DNA from: Candidatus Nitrosopumilus sp.
GTDB taxonomy: Archaea > Thermoproteota > Nitrososphaeria > Nitrososphaerales > Nitrosopumilaceae
NCBI GenBank assembly: GCA_029864335.1
Contig: JAOTTS010000004.1
Coordinates: 1-64,000, forward strand
Direction: 5' to 3'
DNA: 64,000 nucleotides
This document shows positions 36,301 to 46,532 of this stretch, piece after piece. Position 1 is the first letter of the stretch. The number at the start of each line of letters is the position of its first letter. A model generated the notes under the pieces. The model made no database searches. It worked only from the letters and a program-made list of their open reading frames with translations, and was not told the origin of the DNA. Made by a program: the position numbers and the translations under genes.

Positions 36301-36704
36301 TATTGATCCTCTAATTTTTTAATGAGATTCAATACCTCGTTTTTTATTTGATCACGAATTTTTCTTAATTCTTCAATGTCCTTGTCTTTTGGATCAGAGA
36401 TGTTCCAGTCAATTACATCCTCTACAAATAATGCAGGACATGATTCTTTATCTATACATCCCATATTGACAGTGATTGATTGTGCAATCATTTCATTTGT
36501 CAACTCTTTTGGTTTTTGCTCAATGATGTCAATTCCAATCTCTTTCATGACATCAATTACATTTGGGATAAGTTGAGATTTTGGATTAGTTCCTGCACTA
36601 ATAACATCAAACTGAAGAGCAAATTTTCTAAGAAACCCCTCTGCCATCTGACTGCGACCAGCGTTTTCTACGCACACAAAAAGGATTTTTTTGGATTCAG
36701 CCAT
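36300..36704 (-). CDS. arsC: Arsenate reductase, LMW-phosphatase type (ArsC)
   Basis: 134 aa. The P-loop is VCVENAGRSQMAEGF (C-x5-R). Two further redox cysteines lie in VNMGCIDKESCPAL, followed by DWNISDPKDKD with the catalytic Asp-Pro. These cysteines favour arsenate reductase over a tyrosine phosphatase. Reduces As(V) to As(III). Its stop touches the aquaporin start, so the two are translationally linked. Confidence 0.9.
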   Translation of the reverse strand: MAESKKILFVCVENAGRSQMAEGFLRKFALQFDVISAGTNPKSQLIPNVIDVMKEIGIDIIEQKPKELTNEMIAQSITVNMGCIDKESCPALFVEDVIDWNISDPKDKDIEELRKIRDQIKNEVLNLIKKLEDQ

Positions 36705-36744
36705 AAAATCAAATAAATATTAGTTTATATAAATTTAAATTGAT
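36705..36744. promoter_or_regulatory. Divergent arsC-arsR promoter/operator region
   Basis: Forty bases separate the two start codons. The spacer is very AT-rich with TTTATATAAATTTAAAT, which reads nearly the same on both strands. It can serve as TATA box and as a palindromic ArsR-binding site. Operator function is inferred from position. Confidence 0.5.
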
Positions 36745-37044
36745 ATGAATGGAGTCAGCCTCTTAAAATGCATTTGTGATGAAACAAGATTTGAGATTCT
36801 AGAGTTATTACAAAAAAACAGAGAGATGTGTGTAAATGATTTTGTTAGAAAATTAAAGAAAGACCAACCACTAGTATCACACCATCTAAAGACGTTGAAA
36901 AAATGTGGTATCGTTAAATCAAGAGATGAAGGGAAAAAAGCAATGTATTCAATTTCAAATAACCAACTATCAGTGTTGATTTCAAGTGTTACAAATGCTA
37001 GTAAGAAAATACCAGTTCTTTGTTCAAATGATTCTTGCTGCTAA
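36745..37044 (+). CDS. arsR: ArsR-family winged-helix repressor
   Basis: 99 aa. The winged helix is ELLQKNREMCVNDFVRKL and LVSHHLKTLKKCGIVKSR. A Cys occurs at the position of the As(III)-sensing ELCVCDL box (here EMCVNDF), plus a C-terminal CSNDSCC cluster that could complete the metalloid site. It is divergent from arsC-aquaporin, so it probably represses both sides. Its stop overlaps the convergent PII-like gene by 4 bases. Confidence 0.88.
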   Translation: MNGVSLLKCICDETRFEILELLQKNREMCVNDFVRKLKKDQPLVSHHLKTLKKCGIVKSRDEGKKAMYSISNNQLSVLISSVTNASKKIPVLCSNDSCC

Positions 37045-37343
37045 AATTTTTCAGTTCTTACTACACCAACATCACTGACATAGAGCACTATAGCAAAATT
37101 TGCAAACAATGTTCTTGAGATCTCCTCGATTACATCAGATAGTTTTTCTTCGCGCATAATTACTTCGACTTTAACATTTTTTTCATTCTTGAATCCCTGA
37201 CCACGTAAACCACGTGCTCCGTTTCCGTCTACCTCGTAAGTTGTATACCCTGTAATTTTATGATTTTTTAAAATTTGAATGATATTTTTTTGAGCAAGAA
37301 TTTCACAGGTGATTGTAAGTAATTTTATGTTATAGAGTTTCAT
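37041..37343 (-). CDS. PII-like protein (SbtB-type)
   Basis: 100 aa with ferredoxin-like PII fold. Features are LLTITCEILAQKNIIQILKN, a T-loop region GNGARGLRGQGFKNEKNV, and a B-loop-like IMREEKLSDVIEEI. It overlaps the SbtA-like transporter gene by 4 bases, as sbtB does in cyanobacteria, where it gates bicarbonate uptake in response to adenylates. I assign it from context and fold. Confidence 0.8.
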   Translation of the reverse strand: MKLYNIKLLTITCEILAQKNIIQILKNHKITGYTTYEVDGNGARGLRGQGFKNEKNVKVEVIMREEKLSDVIEEISRTLFANFAIVLYVSDVGVVRTEKF

Positions 37344-38425
37344 ATCCAGTTATTTACGATATAATTGAATAAGTCTATCGATCCTTCCCCATTGTGAACA
37401 ATTGATGAAATTGTAAACATTATTGGCAACAATACAATAATGTTGTAAGGGAATGTAATTCCTAATGCAGAAGTAATGTAAAAACTAGGCTTTGCTTGAG
37501 GAATTGCATGGCGCAATACAGCAGGTGCAGCAATAAATGAAGCACTGGCTAATAACAATCCAAACATAACGGCACCACCAAGACTTAACCCCATCACAGT
37601 TGCAACTAGAACACCTATAATTCCATTAAATGTAGGCATGATTACAGCAAATGCAGTAAGGAAAATTCCAACTTTTTTAATATCATCTAATCTTTGACCT
37701 GCAATTATTCCCATCTCTATCATAAAAATCACGATTGCTCCAGTAAACATTTCATCAAAAACAATTTTGATTGAGCTGAATCCATCCTCACCAATTATGT
37801 ATCCTATTACAATACTTCCAAGTAGAATTACTATTGCCTTACCAGTTATTGATTCATGCAGAACCTGAGAGAGTTTTGTTTTAGTACTTTGTATCCCCAT
37901 ATCAATATCAGATGCATCATGACTTGGAAAAGATTTTTTCTTTTCTTTGATTTGTTTTGAAACTGCTATGTTTGTCAAAAAGATAGCCAATATGAATGCG
38001 ACTGGTTCTAGAACTGCCAAAACAGCTGCAAGATATCCCTCTGATGAAACACCTTGATTTTTAAGAAAAGACAACCCGACTGAAAATGTTACAGCCCCTA
38101 CTGCACCATATGTTGATGCTAGTGCATAAGAATCAAAAATATTGAATTTTCCCAATCTTCTTAAAATTTGATAATGATTCAAAGTAAACAAAAGGGATAA
38201 TCCAATTGCAACCAACATTGGAATTAACATATTTTCAAATCCAGTATTTCTCATCTCTATTCCTCCATGAAGACCAATTGCGGCAAGAAGATAGATTGGT
38301 AAAAATTCGGAAATTGCTTCAGGAATTTTTAAATCAGATTTTATTCTAGCTGCAATAATTCCAAACAAAAAGAATAGAATTATTGGAGTGAGTAGATTTG
38401 ATTGAATTAATTGTAAAATATCCAT
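37340..38425 (-). CDS. SbtA-like sodium-dependent bicarbonate transporter
   Basis: 361 aa with about ten membrane segments in two inverted halves. Family features include IPEAISEFLPIYLLAAIGLH, the STYGAVGAVTFSVGLSFL stretch and ASASFIAAPAVLRHAIPQAK (second substrate motif). A cytosolic loop lies at about 155-185. Known SbtA proteins import bicarbonate with Na+; this would supply the carbon-fixing HP/HB cycle expected in this lineage. Confidence 0.82.
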   Translation of the reverse strand: MDILQLIQSNLLTPIILFFLFGIIAARIKSDLKIPEAISEFLPIYLLAAIGLHGGIEMRNTGFENMLIPMLVAIGLSLLFTLNHYQILRRLGKFNIFDSYALASTYGAVGAVTFSVGLSFLKNQGVSSEGYLAAVLAVLEPVAFILAIFLTNIAVSKQIKEKKKSFPSHDASDIDMGIQSTKTKLSQVLHESITGKAIVILLGSIVIGYIIGEDGFSSIKIVFDEMFTGAIVIFMIEMGIIAGQRLDDIKKVGIFLTAFAVIMPTFNGIIGVLVATVMGLSLGGAVMFGLLLASASFIAAPAVLRHAIPQAKPSFYITSALGITFPYNIIVLLPIMFTISSIVHNGEGSIDLFNYIVNNWI

Positions 38426-38476
38426 TTGAACAATACAAAAAAAATTTGGCAGAATAAAAATTAAGGCATTAAAAAA

Positions 38477-39463
38477 TCAAACAAATAAGTGAATTAGGTA
38501 AGTAATGGTAATTCCCATCAAGGCACTACCAGGAATGGTAATTATCCATGAAAAAACAATCTGCCTACTAACTTTCCATCTTACAGCACGTTTTCTGCGT
38601 GCTGCACCTGCACCCATGATAGTACCAGTAATTGCGTGAGTGGTACTAGCAGGAATACCAAATACTGCAAATACTGCCAACATCAACCCACCACCAGTTT
38701 CTGCTGCAAATCCTTGATATGGTTTGAGTTTTGCAATTTTTACACCTAAAGTTTTGATTACTTTGTATCCTCCAAGGAAAGTGCCCAAACCCATTGCGGT
38801 TGCTGCAGCAAAGATTACCCATAATGGCATTTCAAGTTCAGGGATCATTCCTGCTGAAAATAAAATTAAAACAATAATTCCCATAGTCTTTTGTCCATCA
38901 TTTGCTCCATGAGTTAGTGCAAACCAAGCTGAAGAAATTATTTGTAACTTACCAAAAGTTTTGTTGACGGGTCCGGGTTTGCGACCTGCAAAAATTGTAA
39001 TTATTAATCCAGTTAGCAATAATCCAAAAATGATTCCACCTATAGGCGCAATTACAATACCTGCAAAGACTTTGGTTAGACCACCATAAACTAATTTTTC
39101 AAACCCTAATCCTGCAATACCTGCACCCATTATTCCTCCAATTAAAGAATGACTGTTTGATATAGGTAATCCAAAATAAGTACAAAGGGTACTCCAACCA
39201 ATTGCACCAGTTAATCCACCTATAATCATGTAAACAGTAATGTCATCTGGACTGACGATTCCTTTTGCAATAGTAGTTGCAACAGCAACACCAAAAACGA
39301 AAGGACCAATAAAATTCATGGCTGCCGATAAACCTACTGCATGAATGGGTTTTAAAACGCGTGTTCCAATTACAGTAGCAACAGAATTTGCAGAATCATT
39401 GAATCCGTTTACAAAATCAAATATTAATGCTACAATGATTGCACCTATTGCTAGCTCTAACAT
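38477..39463 (-). CDS. pit: Inorganic phosphate transporter, PiT family
   Basis: 328 aa. The two PiT signatures are present: DFVNGFNDSANSVATVIGTR in the first half and GANDGQKTMGI in the second. Around ten membrane segments. Imports phosphate with Na+ or H+. Lies nine bases after the DUF47 gene on the same strand, the usual pairing. Confidence 0.93.
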   Translation of the reverse strand: MLELAIGAIIVALIFDFVNGFNDSANSVATVIGTRVLKPIHAVGLSAAMNFIGPFVFGVAVATTIAKGIVSPDDITVYMIIGGLTGAIGWSTLCTYFGLPISNSHSLIGGIMGAGIAGLGFEKLVYGGLTKVFAGIVIAPIGGIIFGLLLTGLIITIFAGRKPGPVNKTFGKLQIISSAWFALTHGANDGQKTMGIIVLILFSAGMIPELEMPLWVIFAAATAMGLGTFLGGYKVIKTLGVKIAKLKPYQGFAAETGGGLMLAVFAVFGIPASTTHAITGTIMGAGAARRKRAVRWKVSRQIVFSWIITIPGSALMGITITYLIHLFV

Positions 39464-39472
39464 TTAATCATC

Positions 39473-40102
39473 TCATGTATATTTTAGAACAATATCTTCA
39501 ATGACATCTGCAACATCAACGCATCTGTCAGATGCAGTTTCCATTGTTTCATAGATATCTTTTAGCTTGATGATTTTGATTGCATCATCACTCTCAAACA
39601 GTTCTTTGATAGCTTCTCTATACAAATTATCAACTACATGCTCAATATCACCTGTATTTCTGCAATGCTCAATCATGTCTTGGGGATTTTTTATTCGCTG
39701 TAATTTTGAAATCATGTACTGGACTTCTTTTGTAGCTTTGACTAGTTCTTTGGCCATTTCTTCACAGTATGGTGGAGCAGTGGTGATTTTGTAGCTGTAT
39801 ACTCTTGCAGCAATACCATCCATGAAATCAATCACATCATCAATTTTTGATGCAATTCTTTGCATGTCTTCTCTATCCAAAGGAGTGATGAAAGTTTTGT
39901 TTAGTTCTGCAAAAATATCGCGTGTCAGTTCATCAGCTTCAGTTTCTAGTCGATGGATCTTTTCAGTTTGATTAGCATTACTAAGATCGGAGAATAAAAC
40001 CACTATGGCTTCAGAGGTTTCAACTGCTTTTTTAGCTAAATTATCAAGAATCGTTAAAAGTTCTTTTTCATTGGATTTTAACCATGATAACCATTGGCCC
40101 AT
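39473..40102 (-). CDS. DUF47 / PhoU-like protein
   Basis: 209 aa all-helical bundle of the PhoU-like family (DUF47). Typical stretches are IHRLETEADELTRDIFAELN and REDMQRIASKIDDVIDFMDG, which contain the E/D-rich metal sites. Works with PiT as regulator or chaperone. Starts with ATG at 40102. Confidence 0.9.
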   Translation of the reverse strand: MGQWLSWLKSNEKELLTILDNLAKKAVETSEAIVVLFSDLSNANQTEKIHRLETEADELTRDIFAELNKTFITPLDREDMQRIASKIDDVIDFMDGIAARVYSYKITTAPPYCEEMAKELVKATKEVQYMISKLQRIKNPQDMIEHCRNTGDIEHVVDNLYREAIKELFESDDAIKIIKLKDIYETMETASDRCVDVADVIEDIVLKYT

Positions 40103-40242
40103 GATTCATGAAATGTAATTTTAGAATTAAGGCTAGTCAACATAAAGTCTATTGTACTATATAGTAAGTGGAAAAATTTTTAGAATTAAATCAGATCTAC
40201 AATTTAGATTATTTTGTAAAAAATAGTAAATAGGAAAAAAGT

Positions 40243-41853
40243 CTACTCTACGTAGAATCTTGAATCCCAATCATCGGTGTTTCGTAAATCCTTACTGCTG
40301 ATAGTATTTGCTTTTTCAACAATGAACATTGCATCATATGCGAGATTGTTTGGATGATATCCTTGACATTCAAAGTCAAAAATATTTTCTAGTGCGAATT
40401 TACTTTTTATATAACTCTCTTCGGAATTAGGGTTGGTAGAAATAACATAATCAGTTGCCCTACAATCCACATAATTAAAGCCACGAATTGTTTCTTCACC
40501 AGATATTACTTTAATATCAATATCAACAAGTCCATGATTACTATTTCCAATTATTCTTTGAACTGCAAGATTGTCATCAACATGTTTGTACAACATCGGA
40601 TAATCACCAATGATTCCTCTAAATTCTAAAGTTGGGTATGCTGCTTTTCTTGTGAATTGAGAAGTTTGTGGAGATTCAGTAGAAGTAAGTATTTCACTTT
40701 GTTTGAACATGGAGAATTCGATAGTCTCAATTCCATCATCAAAAGTGAATGTGGATAAAGTGTTCAAACCTTTTGCAGTATTTTGAATTGGCTCTACATA
40801 CTTACTTGTTACCTGATTAGTTTTCCAACTAGGAGCATCCCCACTAAGTTGTTCATAATACATGTTTAGAGGTTTTATTCCTGAGCATTCAAATCCTAAT
40901 TGATGAGCAATAACAAATCCAGTTTTTCCTATAAATCCTTCTTCTTTATCTGTTAGAGTCGTTATTTTTGCATCAGATACACGACAACTTGAAAAATCAA
41001 ATCCTCGCAAAGTTTTTTCGCCATTAGTGAATTCTACTAATGCCTCAAAGTCATCATTAGAAGAACCAGTGTATCCAGACACTTTTCGTGCATTATCAAT
41101 TTTGCTTTGCAATAATGGATAATAATCCAAAACTCCTTCTACTGTAAATTCAGCAGGTACATTTCTATCAGATTCAGCATATCCTGAAATAAGATCAAAG
41201 ACAGGGAATTCAATTTTTTCCATTCCCTCATTAAATGAAAATGTTACAGATGTTCTCATATTATTTGCAAATCCAAATTCAGATTTGCCATAATCAATCA
41301 AAGTTCTAGTAGCGGTCATTGGTTTTACATTATTTTCAGGATTAACTCCACTACATACAAAATCAATTTTATCTACTATTGCAAATCCAAATTCTGCAAA
41401 GTAACTTTCATAATCATTTGAATCAAGTGTTTCGATTTGATAATTATCGATTCTGCAGTTCATGTAATCAAGTGAGATTATGGACTCGCCACCTTTTACA
41501 AAATCAACATCAACATCAAAATATTTGAATTGATAATCAAATGCTGCATTGGAATATCGATATTTGTATGATTCATCCATCGCTTTAAACAATAATGGAG
41601 ATTTTGTTACTGTACCTTCTACTGAGAATGAAACTCCAGCATCATCAACATAGTTTTCACCCATACTAAAAACAGGAAATTCATGGGTTTCTATTCCATC
41701 TCGGAAGGTAAATGTCAATACAGGCATTACATCGCCAACCATTTTGTAGCCTTTACTTTCTTCAGCATATGCATTTGAAAGTCCAAAGGAAGTAACAGTG
41801 AATAATGCAACAATGCTAAAAATTACAATGTTCTTTGCGTTTTTGTTAGTCAT
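40243..41853 (-). CDS. Secreted protein with three similar domains
   Basis: 536 aa. Signal peptide: IVIFSIVALFTVTSFGLSNA, cleaved probably after AYA. Three units of about 150 residues start with VLTFTFRDGIETHEFPVF, VTFSFNEGMEKIEFPVF and TFTFDDGIETIEFSMF, and each ends with a Cys-containing F.C.G..P.N pattern (FVCSGVNPENN, FECSGIKPLNM, FECQGYHPNNL). Each unit also holds an earlier Cys (MNCRID, SCRVSD, DCRATD), so one disulfide per domain is likely. Surface function unknown. Confidence 0.72.
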   Translation of the reverse strand: MTNKNAKNIVIFSIVALFTVTSFGLSNAYAEESKGYKMVGDVMPVLTFTFRDGIETHEFPVFSMGENYVDDAGVSFSVEGTVTKSPLLFKAMDESYKYRYSNAAFDYQFKYFDVDVDFVKGGESIISLDYMNCRIDNYQIETLDSNDYESYFAEFGFAIVDKIDFVCSGVNPENNVKPMTATRTLIDYGKSEFGFANNMRTSVTFSFNEGMEKIEFPVFDLISGYAESDRNVPAEFTVEGVLDYYPLLQSKIDNARKVSGYTGSSNDDFEALVEFTNGEKTLRGFDFSSCRVSDAKITTLTDKEEGFIGKTGFVIAHQLGFECSGIKPLNMYYEQLSGDAPSWKTNQVTSKYVEPIQNTAKGLNTLSTFTFDDGIETIEFSMFKQSEILTSTESPQTSQFTRKAAYPTLEFRGIIGDYPMLYKHVDDNLAVQRIIGNSNHGLVDIDIKVISGEETIRGFNYVDCRATDYVISTNPNSEESYIKSKFALENIFDFECQGYHPNNLAYDAMFIVEKANTISSKDLRNTDDWDSRFYVE

Positions 41854-42001
41854 TAAATGACAAAAGAAGATGTTCGTGTATAAGCTGTGTCATAGTTCTA
41901 TACTGGTAAAACATAGTCATAGATAGTACACCTATTTTTATATAGAAGAAATTCAAATTACAAAAATATTTCTAAAAAATTAGAATAAGAGCATAAAATA
42001 A

Positions 42002-43588
42002 TTATTCACAGTTAATCAGCAGATCAGTTTTAGAATTTATTGGAGAGTAACATTCATCAGAATCATCTCCACCATCCATCACATCAGAGCCGGAATTTGA
42101 ATAAATTATATCAAATCCAGAGTCACCTTTTAGGACATCATTTCCAGAATCACCCATAATGGTATCATACCCATTATTTCCATAAATTATATCATCATCA
42201 TTTCCACCAAAAATGCAGTCATTTCCGTCATGACCACTAATTATATCAGCACCATCCAATCCAAAGATAAGATCATCAGCAGATGTTCCTTGTATGAAAT
42301 CATCATCAGCTGTACCTACGATCTTGTGATAATCAGAATAAACATGGCCACATGCATTAATTGTAATGGTTTGATATGTTTCTGCAGTATTACCAGCATA
42401 ATCAAACGCAGTCCAGGTTACCTTGTTGACACCTAAAGAGAATTCTTCAGGGGCATTATTTAGTATGACTTTGATCCCACTTTCATTATCAGCAGCTATT
42501 GCCTCACCAATATCCACAAAAGTGAACAACCCGGTTGCATCCAGAATCATGTTACTTGGAGCCATGATAGTAGGTTCAATTTTATCAGTTGTATAGTCCT
42601 GACTTATTTCAGGCACAATTATTTTAGTTATCTCATTAATTTCTGGCTCAACATAAAATGGAGTTTCAAGGGAGTAAATTTTGTGTCCTGCAGAATCTAC
42701 CACTAATAATTCACCATTAATTCCTAACGCAATATCAGTAGGAGAGCTAAACATTCGAGGATAAGGTCCATTTTTTTCAAAGATGTTAAGGGTCAACCCA
42801 ATATCTTGTTCAAGATGCAAGATTCTACCATTATCAGAATTTACAACATAAATTGTTCCGTTAGGATCAATTTTAATTCCTGCAGGAGAAAAAATATAAT
42901 TTAATCCGCGAAATGGAAATGACTTTATGAATGAACCATCTGAATCAAATTTTTCAATTTTACGATTTCCCCTGTCAGTTACATAGACATATCCTTCATC
43001 ATCAATATCTATTCCTATTACGGTAAGGAATTGACCGGGACTCATCCCACTTGTTCCAAATGACAAAACAAATTCACCATCAGAAGTGAATTTTTGAATT
43101 CTTTGATTACCTGTATCTACAACATAAACAAAGTTCTCAGAATCAACTGCTATGCCGTTTGGATACTTGAATTCTCCATCATGAATTCCTTTACTCCCCC
43201 ATTGATCAGTAAAGGTTCCATTGAGATAAAATTTCTGAATTTTATGTAAATCATGGTCTGCAACATAAACAAAATTACTGCTCACTGCAATTCCAGAAGG
43301 ATAATGAAATTCTCCAGGTAGTGTTCCACTTTGTCCCCAATGAGTAATGTATTGACCATCACTAGAAAATTTTTGAATCCATTTATTTCCCAAATCACTT
43401 ACATAGGAATTTCCTTGTTCATCAACTGCAATAAATTCAGGATATGAGAAATGTCCAGGTTTTGCAATTCCAAACTGACCCCACTCTGAGATCAAATCAT
43501 AATCTCCAAGCGCAAATGAAGATGGAATGAAAGCAATGGATACGAAGAATACTAAAAAAACCATTACAAGAAGAACAACCTTTGGCAA
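42002..43588 (-). CDS. Secreted NHL-propeller, HYR-like and calcium-binding repeat protein
   Basis: 528 aa. Signal peptide: VVLLVMVFLVFFVSIAFIPS. Residues 30-320 form NHL repeats (pattern FSYPEFIAVDEQGNSYVSD repeated about six times). Residues about 345-415 look like an HYR/Ig-like domain (NKVTWTAFDYAGNTAETYQT). Residues 425-520 are RTX-type GGxGxDxxx repeats (GLDGADIISGHDGNDCIFGG), which bind calcium. A cell-surface adhesive or sensing role is inferred. Confidence 0.82.
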   Translation of the reverse strand: MPKVVLLVMVFLVFFVSIAFIPSSFALGDYDLISEWGQFGIAKPGHFSYPEFIAVDEQGNSYVSDLGNKWIQKFSSDGQYITHWGQSGTLPGEFHYPSGIAVSSNFVYVADHDLHKIQKFYLNGTFTDQWGSKGIHDGEFKYPNGIAVDSENFVYVVDTGNQRIQKFTSDGEFVLSFGTSGMSPGQFLTVIGIDIDDEGYVYVTDRGNRKIEKFDSDGSFIKSFPFRGLNYIFSPAGIKIDPNGTIYVVNSDNGRILHLEQDIGLTLNIFEKNGPYPRMFSSPTDIALGINGELLVVDSAGHKIYSLETPFYVEPEINEITKIIVPEISQDYTTDKIEPTIMAPSNMILDATGLFTFVDIGEAIAADNESGIKVILNNAPEEFSLGVNKVTWTAFDYAGNTAETYQTITINACGHVYSDYHKIVGTADDDFIQGTSADDLIFGLDGADIISGHDGNDCIFGGNDDDIIYGNNGYDTIMGDSGNDVLKGDSGFDIIYSNSGSDVMDGGDDSDECYSPINSKTDLLINCE

Positions 43589-43659
43589 TAGATACTTGTT
43601 CTAAAATTTGGCAAACATCATCAAAGTTAACAATTATTTCATTTTTTGTCAACTTTGTG

Positions 43660-44441
43660 TCAAAATGGTTTGTTTACTTCACGCGTAAACACATAACTTG
43701 CTAGACCTACCATCACAAGAACAAATACAGAAATTATTCCAAGGCTCAGCGCAATTGAGATCCCGCCTTCTGAGACGCCTGTCATCAATTCCCTTACCAG
43801 CAATACTGTATATGTAACAGGATTGAGTTTTGCAATTACTGCAAGCCAGTCAGGTAGTAATTCCAATGGAAACAAGGCAGGACTCAACATGAATAACGGC
43901 ATCCCCAGAAAATTTATCACCCCCCAAAAAGTTTCTTGAGACTTTGCAGTGGCTGCAACAATTACTGAAATTCCAGAAAATCCCAATGAAAACAAAATTA
44001 CAATTGCCATGATTGGTGCAATCATTAGTGGATTTGGAAAGTTAACACCTATTGCCAAAGCAATTCCCAAAATCAAACTAGCTTGCATAGCTGCAATCAA
44101 AGAAATTGCAGACATTTTTCCAAGTGCAATTGCTGAACGAGATATTGGAGAAGTAAGTGCTTTATTCATAAAACCATAACGCCTATCCCAAAGTGTATTG
44201 ACACCACCAAAAATACTTGTAAAAATTGCAGTGAGAATAATGACGCCAGGTGCCATAAACTCAATGTATTCACCTTCAAACCCAACTGACTGAATGAGTG
44301 GTTGTGTTCCAGAAAAAGTATTTCCTATAACTATTATCCAAATTGCAGGTTGAATCAAACGAATTAAAACACCGCTTCGAGATTTTTTATATCTCTTTAA
44401 CTCTCTCCAAAAAATGGTATATGTATCATACATCAAAGTAT

Positions 44442-44445
<4 letters not shown>
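43660..44445 (-). CDS. ABC-2 type transporter permease
   Basis: 261 aa with six membrane segments. The motif LTSPISRSAIALGKMSAIS and the region PLFMLSPALFPLELLPDWL are typical of ABC-2 permeases of drug or polysaccharide exporters. It overlaps the ATPase gene by 4 bases. Substrate unknown. Confidence 0.88.
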
Positions 44446-45440
<995 letters not shown>

Positions 45441-45529
45441 TACTTTGATCGCAGTGTGCAATTATAAATTGCTAAGTATTCATTTGAGAACACAAAAAAA
45501 ATTTAAAGAGTAATCAAATGATTTGCTGT

Positions 45530-45628
45530 ATGATAGGATTATGTCAAAAATGTCACTCATCAAATGTAGAGATAACAGTTCAGGAAGGAATTCCTGTTTG
45601 TGAAGTGTGTTCTAAGAAAACAGACTAG
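45530..45628 (+). CDS. Micro zinc-ribbon protein, 32 aa
   Basis: ATG at 45530 to TAG at 45626-45628; peptide MIGLCQKCHSSNVEITVQEG, then IPVCEVCSKKTD. Two C-x2-C pairs 17 residues apart form a rubredoxin-like knuckle set. A start at 45518 would add four residues. A paralogue with the same MIGLC opening lies at 61636-61746, which supports this start and the reality of the gene. Confidence 0.6.
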   Translation: MIGLCQKCHSSNVEITVQEGIPVCEVCSKKTD

Positions 45629-45667
45629 GCAAAAAAGATTATTTTGAAAAAAGAAGAATAAAAGAGA

Positions 45668-46120
45668 TTATTCAAGTATTTTGAATTCTTCTTTACTCAT
45701 TCTTAAAATGACTTTTTCGCCAATTCCCCAAATTTCAGATTTGGATAAAATTTTTGAATGCATCAAGCCATCACTTACTTCAATTGATTCCAGTTCATTG
45801 GTGTCAGGATTTCTATGTAATCGTTTAACTTTGCCAATTTTATGACTATCAATATCAACTACTGAAACTCCTGTTCTTACTGGAGGTCTACTAAGAAGTA
45901 GAGTTTCCTCAGAAAATTTGTCAATATAATCCTCTGAAAGAAAATAATCCTTGTTGAATCCTTGACGGATTGTCACTCCAGATACTGTGAGTGTATCTTG
46001 GTGAATGTGTATGTGTTTGACTTTACCATATTGAATTCCCTCTCTATCTATGACTTTTTTTCCAGTAAAGGAATCAGCTGTTGCAATGTTTGTAGGCATT
46101 CCTTCTAGTTTTATGGACAT
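45668..46120 (-). CDS. PRC-barrel domain protein
   Basis: 150 aa from the ATG at 46120 (MSIKLEGMPTN); the frame is open to 46174. Two PRC-barrel-like halves: KKVIDREGIQYGKVKHIHIH and VVDIDSHKIGKVKRLHRNP. The fold is used in RNA processing and photosystem assembly; in archaea its role is not known. Soluble. Divergent from the flavin-like protein gene at 46208. Confidence 0.7.
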   Translation of the reverse strand: MSIKLEGMPTNIATADSFTGKKVIDREGIQYGKVKHIHIHQDTLTVSGVTIRQGFNKDYFLSEDYIDKFSEETLLLSRPPVRTGVSVVDIDSHKIGKVKRLHRNPDTNELESIEVSDGLMHSKILSKSEIWGIGEKVILRMSKEEFKILE

Positions 46121-46207
46121 GGTATTATATCTGCAGATTTGCTTATCATACCAAATATCAGAAATTTCTATCAATGGGGTTAAATTACTTGACAGAAAAA
46201 ATTACGC

Positions 46208-46531
46208 ATGGAGATAAAGGAGACCTTATTCCGACCAATCCTAATTACAAAGGGAAGAAATACTGGCAATCCACATTCAGTTATGCTTCGGGCAGTCAAC
46301 TATAATGATAAAATCTACTTTTCCAGACATAGGCCAGATGGAGACTGGTTCAAAAATGCATTGGCAAACCCTCAAGTCAAAATAGAATATAACGGTATAG
46401 TTTTGTCAGGAAAGGCAAAATTGATAACTGATGAAGAATTTAGCAAGAAAATTTCAGAATTAAAATATCCTGGTGAAGAGAGAGCAAAAGAGGAAAGAGT
46501 GACAATCGAGATTACACTTGATAATTCATAA
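46208..46531 (+). CDS. PNPOx/deazaflavin-like split-barrel protein
   Basis: 107 aa. Opening ILITKGRNTGNPHSVMLRAV, then KIYFSRHRPDGDWFKNALAN and VKIEYNGIVLSGKAKLI resemble the split-barrel F420- or FMN-dependent nitroreductase family. Cofactor F420 is known in thaumarchaea. Function inferred only. Stop lies one base from the convergent regulator gene. Confidence 0.65.
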   Translation: MEIKETLFRPILITKGRNTGNPHSVMLRAVNYNDKIYFSRHRPDGDWFKNALANPQVKIEYNGIVLSGKAKLITDEEFSKKISELKYPGEERAKEERVTIEITLDNS

Positions 46532-46532
46532 A

